64,000 nucleotides of DNA from Tricholoma matsutake (taxonomy: Eukaryota; Basidiomycota; Agaricomycetes; Agaricales; Tricholomataceae). Under the pieces are notes generated by a model. The model was not told where the DNA came from. It did not search any database and saw only the letters and a program-made list of their open reading frames with translations. Each line of letters begins with the position of its first letter. Position 1 is the first letter of the stretch. Position numbers and translations under genes: made by a program. The DNA is taken from NCBI GenBank assembly GCA_026075535.2, contig AP026539.1, positions 8,370,001 to 8,434,000 of the forward strand. The letters run 5' to 3'. Shown here piece by piece: positions 59,451-64,000 of this stretch.

Positions 59451-59469
59451 AAAATTGCCTTTGCTTCCA

Positions 59470-60851
59470 TCACATTCTTGAGTGTAACTGCCTTGCAAGC
59501 TTTGATCGTTGCTCTGGAGATTGGGCATTCGCATGATAAGTGGCCAGCATGAAAAACCCTGCACTTGTAACATCCTCTGTGGACCATGAGCAAAGATTTC
59601 TTGTCATCTGTAAGGTGAAGAAGTGGGCATTACTATTGGCAGGAATAGTACCTGTTCCTGATGATGCTGTCGTTCCTCCAGAGACTATCGGGGTCGAGGA
59701 AGTCCTCACTTTCTTCGCTGTTTCTGTGACCCATTGGCCTCATTGGACATTCAAGTCTTCCTCCAAGTACTGCACTCTCTCCATCCACTGTTCAAGGTCA
59801 ACAATGGCATCGAGTAGGCCAGTGGTAGCTCCTGCAGGGATTGTGTTATTGCCATTATACATATGTTTCAGTGCGGGGTTCATGTGAGGGATCAAGTGAT
59901 GGCGTAAGTTTTGTGGGGTGATGTAGTACACTGAGTCCTGGGCGGTGAGTTCATCATTAGCATTATGGACTTTGTTTACCCACCTGCATCCCTCCCTGCA
60001 TTGCAATCTGGTCCAGCACCAACCCATCCTCCCATGACCACGTGAGGAATTTGGCTTTGAACTCTCCCATAAACTCCCTAAAGGTCAGTGTGAGCAATCT
60101 ATCTTCATCCATGGATACCCCCAAGACTGAACTGACGCCACCTCAAAGTTGTAGATGATTTTCATGACTTGATCTGCAGCAATAATGTCTTTATTCGCAA
60201 AATACTGCCTGCACACAGTTTCAAATCCTCAGAGGACTGGGATGCTCAATCTACCAGCTGTCAACAGTGGTGTGGCATTCACAGAGGCTTGCTTGACTTC
60301 CACAGGCGCATATAGTGGGTCAATGAGAGGGGGCATGGTTATCGGTGTGGGAAATACAAAGGATTCATCGTCAGAATTGTCAGACAGGTGTCATTGTTGG
60401 ATATTCAGTGTGTTTTGGTGTGAATGGTTTGGTGGAGTCACACTGGGTGGTGATCTGCTTGTGTTGGATCTGCGCGATGTTGTCAAGCTGGGTATCGAAG
60501 ATGTCGGTACAGGGTTACTGATACTTATGGTTACATTGCTGTTGTGAGCAACTCTGCATTGTCAATGCCGTTGCAATCAAGGGTTGACGAGACAGTTTGG
60601 TGATATTTGTAAATCTGTGGTGCCAATCATGGAAGGCTGAGCACTTCTATGCAAAAGGGGGTGTTCTGCTCAAGATCTGCAAGTCTTATATCCCTTGAGA
60701 TGACTTCTCCTGGGGTGTTATCTTTCTGGGGAGGATCACCTGATTGGGAGTTATTGTTGTGGGGTTCCCTTTGAGGATGCTGGTGGTGGTGGTGGTGGTG
60801 GTGGTGGTGGTGGTGACTGTGTGGTCCTCCTGGTTGTTGTCTTCCTGTCAT
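59470..60851 (-). pseudogene. Gypsy gag region with poly-His tract
   Basis: Frames at 60,851-60,627, 60,027-59,740 and 59,709-59,470 contain a Gln/His-rich start, then NPALKHMYNGNNTIPAG and DLEQWMERVQYLEEDL, and finally a broken zinc-knuckle region (CRVFHAGHLSCECP in another frame). The layout fits the gag of fungal gypsy elements. Stops occur near 60,545 and elsewhere. Confidence 0.55.
60783..60816. repeat. (GGT)n microsatellite
   Basis: About eleven GGT units in a row. On the minus strand it encodes the poly-His run of the gag fragment. Confidence 0.9.
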
Positions 60852-61018
60852 GTTCTGTGGTGTCAGTTTGTTGGGCTCATCCTAGTGGTAGTTGTCCTCC
60901 TTGTTGTCCTCCCTGTCCCCATCATTGTCCTCCCCATTGTCATCATTTTTGTCTGTCATTACCAGGTAATGGGGTGCTGGGTTTGTGGTTGATCTGGGTG
61001 TTAGGAATGCAGAAAAGA

Positions 61019-61092
61019 TGACCAGACTGGGGATTGAACCCAGGCCCTCCTAGACATATACCAGATGCTCTGACCAACTGAGCTATCAGGTT
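61019..61092 (-). tRNA. tRNA-like sequence (Ile-UAU-like), probably tRNA-derived
   Basis: On the minus strand the sequence folds as a cloverleaf: D-arm GCTCAGTTGGTCAGAGC (A box TAGCTCAGTTGGT), anticodon stem TCTGG/CTAGG with loop TATATGT, T-arm CTGGGTTCAATCCCCAG (B box GGTTCAATCC) and acceptor AACCTGA/TCTGGTC. A TTTT terminator follows directly. The position before the anticodon is A instead of the invariant U, and the acceptor has mismatches, so a pseudogene or SINE head is as likely as a working tRNA. Confidence 0.55.
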
Positions 61093-61689
61093 TTATAGGG
61101 TTCAACAGAACAAGGATACCATATAACCAGACATGGATTGCTACAACTATCACATTACTTGTGTGTGTGTGCAAACTATGGTCTGTTAAGCACTGATTAA
61201 GCAGTGGCAGATTATATAATCCAACAATGGGAATAAGGGGTGTACCTAGCAGATGTCCCACTCCTCAGGTCTCCCAACACCCCTCTGTGGTCTCCAATGC
61301 CTAAATGAGAGCATCACATCCCATTTGGATGGAGAGGGTCATTATGTGCATTGTTGGCTGTTGTTGAGCTGAAAACACTGGGAAAAGAACATTTGGCTAT
61401 TTATAGTTGAAGAGAAATAAACAAAAAAACTCACTATTTTGATGGTGGAAGTCATCATGGTAGCTCTGGTGACTCATGAGAATACAAGTTATGATAGAAA
61501 AGAAAAAGGAGATTATTAGTAGTGAAAAGAACAAGAAAAGGAGGAAGAATTACCTATTAAAAGAATCCTTACTACAGCAAGTGTCACAGTGTAATAACAA
61601 TGATCGATGATCATCGAGGAGTCGATCATTGTTAGTCACATTCCCATGGTCTCAACATGTCACATTTTTTGTGTGTATTGACTCTATTG
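61093..61689. other. Intergenic or repeat-derived stretch
   Basis: About 600 bp with no recognised protein. A hairpin CAATGATCGA/TCGATCATTG lies near 61,600-61,635. The rest is AT-rich and unremarkable. Confidence 0.4.
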
Positions 61690-61837
61690 AGCATTCTTCT
61701 ACTTAAACCGTGTAACCATCTATATACTGTTTAACTACTGTATACATGACTTTGGTGACAAGGGGGTATACATAAACATAAACATATATGGTATAAACCA
61801 TGTAAATGGTTATATAGATAGAACAGTTGGAGCCTTA
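61690..61837. repeat. AT-rich terminus, inverted partner of 39,080-39,190
   Basis: Read on the minus strand it starts AAGGCTCCAAC and contains TTTATGTTTATG, GTATAC, ACAGTAGTTAAACAGTAT and TATATAGATGG, the same words in nearly the same order as 39,080-39,190. It ends directly at the TTA duplication of the Harbinger element. Confidence 0.5.
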
Positions 61838-62014
61838 GGTCCTGTTTGGCAACCAAATTTAGCCAGACATCTACAACTAAACTATGTACAACTAACTGTT
61901 GTTGATAATGATTATGTAATCACATCGATACTGTCCCGGTACCGGCCCATGATGCAGACAAGATCTAGAAAGTGTCGTTGTCTCAATCAAACCTACGATT
62001 GCCATTGGGTATCA

Positions 62015-63350
62015 ATGAGCACAAAAGCAAAGAAAAGCTCTGCTCAATCTCAAGCTTCTGAACCAAGCAAGCATGCTGCATGGAGTCCTGAAGAGGAACA
62101 AGCCCTCATCTCTTCACTGCTGGCACACCAAGCTGAAGCTGGCGATGGTATGAACTTCAGGCCTGCCATATGGAGTGCTGTTGCCAAAGAGGTGGGGAGT
62201 GCCAAGGGTGCTGCAAAGACAGCTGACAGTTGTAAGACCAAGTGGGGATGTGTGAGCCACTCCAAATATCATCTCCAAGTTCACAATCATTGAACATCTC
62301 TCGTAGATTAAAGAAATATTTGGAATTGTGGATCCACTGACTAACCTTTCTGGCATCGCATGGACTCCTGAGAATGGCCTGGGCCTCACAGATGATACAC
62401 CCTCGGATCTCAAAGAAGTTTGGAAAGACTATGTCGCAGTATGTGCCCTAAAATCATTCTCAATCTTTGCTAATCATGTACAGAAACATCCCAAAGCATC
62501 TCTATATGGCGAGAAGGGGTGGAGCCTGTATGATAATGTCAAACTTTTGATGCCAAGTCTCGCGAAAGGCAAAAAAGCATACCAAGCAAACAGTCTCAGT
62601 CCTGGTGTTGCTACCAGCACTCAGGCTGGTGGATCTGTTCAAGGTAATCATGATGTCACTCCCAGCACTGGAGGATCAGACCAGGGATCTGCTGGATCTG
62701 CTGGAGACCCTGTTGCAGGTGGAGCCTCAGTGACCAAGCATGGGGAACCCCCTGTATCGACTGGGGTGCCAACTGCCAGTGTTGCAACAGGTGGCTCTGG
62801 TGATGTGGATATGGTCTCTGGTAATGCAAGCGAGCACAATGATGTAAACAATCTTGCTGGGCAGCCCCCACCTACTCCCCCTCCTGCTTCACCATCTATC
62901 GCATCAAAGCGGCAGTTTTCTGTAGCCGAAAACACAAGCTCTCAACCTTCTTCATCTCATTTATCAACATCAACATCTACATCTGCAAAGCGAGGATGGA
63001 TGATGGGTGCAATTGCCTTAACATCAATTGGGCATGACATTGCTGATCTGAGTGCATCATACTGGAGAGGGCTCGAATTGGATGAAGCACGACATGTAGA
63101 TCAGCTATCTCGTCGCGATCGTCGTGAAAATACCATCAGTGAAGTGGTGGAACGTGCTCAACAGTTGGAAACACACTTGCTACCTGATGTTCTTGCTGCA
63201 CTGATCAAGATATTGGAGGAAAATGAAGGCAGTGCTAAGGTGTATCTCTCGATCTCAATTGAAAGTGTCTGGAAGGCTTGGGTGAAGCATAAGCTGTCTA
63301 AAATTGGAGTGACCATTGATGATACTACCAATGATGCCACTGCACTGTAG
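62015..63350 (+). CDS. Harbinger Myb/SANT-like DNA-binding protein
   Basis: Two exons, 62015-62251 and 62307-63350, give 426 residues. The N-terminal part HAAWSPEEEQALISSLLAHQ ... SCKTKWG is a Myb/SANT-like DNA-binding domain that recognises the transposon ends and helps its transposase enter the nucleus in characterised systems. A conserved fungal segment follows: IKEIFGIVDPLTNLSG, LKEVWKDYV, HPKASLYGEKGWSLYD. A Ser/Thr/Gly/Pro-rich linker and a charged helical C-terminus complete it. The intron uses GTGAGC to TCGTAG. Upstream frame from 61,949 is possible; 62,015 is preferred as it begins MSTKAKKSSAQ. Confidence 0.75.
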
Positions 63351-63584
63351 TGTATTGAACAATGAGCATGTAGTATGTGTGTATCTCTTATGTCAAATTG
63401 TAGATGTTTTTGTGCATGAGCAGGAAATTTGTCTACCGAATAAAATTTGCACAGATGTCATGATAGAATTGATATGTCGTACGCTGATACAAGAGGGTAA
63501 CAAAAGAATGGTAGCCATATTTTAAGCGTAGCAAAGAGAAGGCATGTTACAAGAGTAAGATAGATGGTCGCAGTACACATGATA

Positions 63585-64000
63585 TTAAATGGTAGGTACA
63601 TCTTCCCAAACCTCACCCCTTTCTCGGAGAATTTGTTGGTAGCTGTTCCACATGTCCTGCGCAATTTGGTCTCGCTTGTTACCTGCACTTGCCCACTCTT
63701 GTGCACTCACTGCACTTGTGGCAAGCTCTCCAATTCCAGAGCCATCTGCATGATCAGCTGGATTGTCAGTGGTATCAGGAAAGTCATTGATATCAGAGGG
63801 ATCATGCTGATGGATGAAATTGTGCAGTGCACAAAGGGTGGGGGGAATATGTGTCTGTATTCGAAGATCATACTCAGGTGGGATGATGAGAATCCAAAAG
63901 CGATGCTTCAGAACGCCAAAAATTCACTCGATTACATTACGAGCAGAGGCATGATGAAGATTGAATAATTCTTCTTTGTTTGCAGGTCTGCATTGACAAT
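63585..64000 (-). pseudogene. Harbinger DDE transposase C-terminus with a stop
   Basis: The minus strand reads LHHASARNVIE, stop, IFGVLKHRFWIL, IPPEYDLRIQTHIPPTLCALHNFIH, the C-terminal core of DDE_Tnp_4 transposases. The final acidic catalytic residue is the E of RNVIE. The stop at 63,924-63,926 is TGA where relatives have an Arg (RNVIERIFG), a CGA to TGA change. The frame closes at 63,585. The N-terminal half is outside the window. Confidence 0.8.

Larger units (their letters stand above)
39830..60851 (-). mobile_element. Chromodomain Ty3/gypsy retrotransposon, split by later insertions
   Basis: The host of the nest. On the minus strand the blocks are gag (60,851-59,470), protease (59,450-59,128 and 58,531-58,135), linker and start of reverse transcriptase (56,815-56,257), integrase C-terminal region (50,909-50,732, 43,083-43,045, 40,256-40,190) and chromodomain (40,010-39,850). 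Most of reverse transcriptase, RNase H and the integrase core are missing, apparently lost around the LTR element at 50,910-56,256. Removing the LINE, the left CACTA-like element and the right 1.3-kb element restores gypsy reading frames, which shows they inserted into it. It is inactive. Confidence 0.8.
61838..64000. mobile_element. PIF/Harbinger DNA transposon, left end and body
   Basis: The left end reads GGTCCTGTTTGGCAACC, preceded by TTA (61,835-61,837), the 3-bp target typical of this superfamily. It carries the usual two genes: a Myb/SANT-like DNA-binding protein on the plus strand and a DDE transposase on the minus strand. The right end lies beyond the window. Confidence 0.75.

Noticed and set aside
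60744..61021. Plus-strand Val-rich frame resembling membrane segments
   Set aside because: Created by the GGT microsatellite; the minus strand carries the gag fragment.
1..64000. CRISPR array, operons or bacterial regulatory sites
   Set aside because: The window is spliced eukaryotic DNA; no regularly spaced identical repeats of that kind occur.

Overview
The window is nuclear DNA of a filamentous basidiomycete, most likely an Agaricomycete. Many genes have short (about 45-65 bp) GT-AG introns with fungal branch-site-like motifs, the proteins fit basidiomycete families, and the repeats are typical of mushroom genomes (chromodomain Ty3/gypsy, DIRS, Tad-like LINE, PIF/Harbinger, hAT, CACTA-like). 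All gene identities come from reading the translations; no database search was possible.

Three regions are visible. (1) 1-4,800 is repeat-derived: the C-terminal end of a hAT transposase, a 371-bp foldback MITE, and a decayed Ty1/copia element on the minus strand that keeps one 268-bp LTR and a half-tRNA-type primer binding site. (2) 5,089-35,129 is a dense block of single-copy housekeeping genes: SIN1/AVO1 (TORC2), an EF-hand-like protein, CBP3 (cytochrome bc1 assembly), BMS1 (40S biogenesis GTPase), a HEATR5/LAA1 HEAT-repeat protein, an aldehyde dehydrogenase, the proteasome beta2 subunit, the NSUN2/NCL1 tRNA m5C methyltransferase, MSH2 and CCT2. Splice models were built by hand; for BMS1, HEATR5, the dehydrogenase, the beta2 subunit, NSUN2, SIN1 and CBP3 the summed exons are an exact multiple of three. 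Four neighbouring pairs are divergent with 31-121 bp between start codons, and three of those gaps carry a CACGTG palindrome. (3) About 35,600-64,000 is a nested transposon island.

The island can be read as layers. A decayed DIRS tyrosine-recombinase retroelement ends at about 39,079. A minus-strand chromodomain Ty3/gypsy element (about 39,830-60,850) was then split by later insertions: a 7.6-kb Tad-like LINE (43,094-50,721) with a 10-bp target duplication, two inverted 2.7-kb CACTA-like elements (40,257-43,044 and 51,958-54,689) with 3-bp duplications, a non-autonomous LTR element (50,910-56,256), two copies of a 1.3-kb TG...CA element (46,566-47,904 and 56,820-58,130) with 4-bp duplications, and a 596-bp insert (58,532-59,127). 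At three of these junctions, removing the insert restores the host element's reading frame, which fixes the boundaries to the base. The right edge is a PIF/Harbinger element with an intact Myb/SANT-like gene and a transposase that carries a premature stop.

The most unusual items are the CACTA-like pair, which carry a repeated exon/intron-like module and dyad-symmetric subterminal motifs but no transposase; the 1.3-kb TG...CA element found twice at an ACGC-type target; an apparent 29-nt intron in the HEATR5 gene; and the CACGTG motif shared by the bidirectional promoters.
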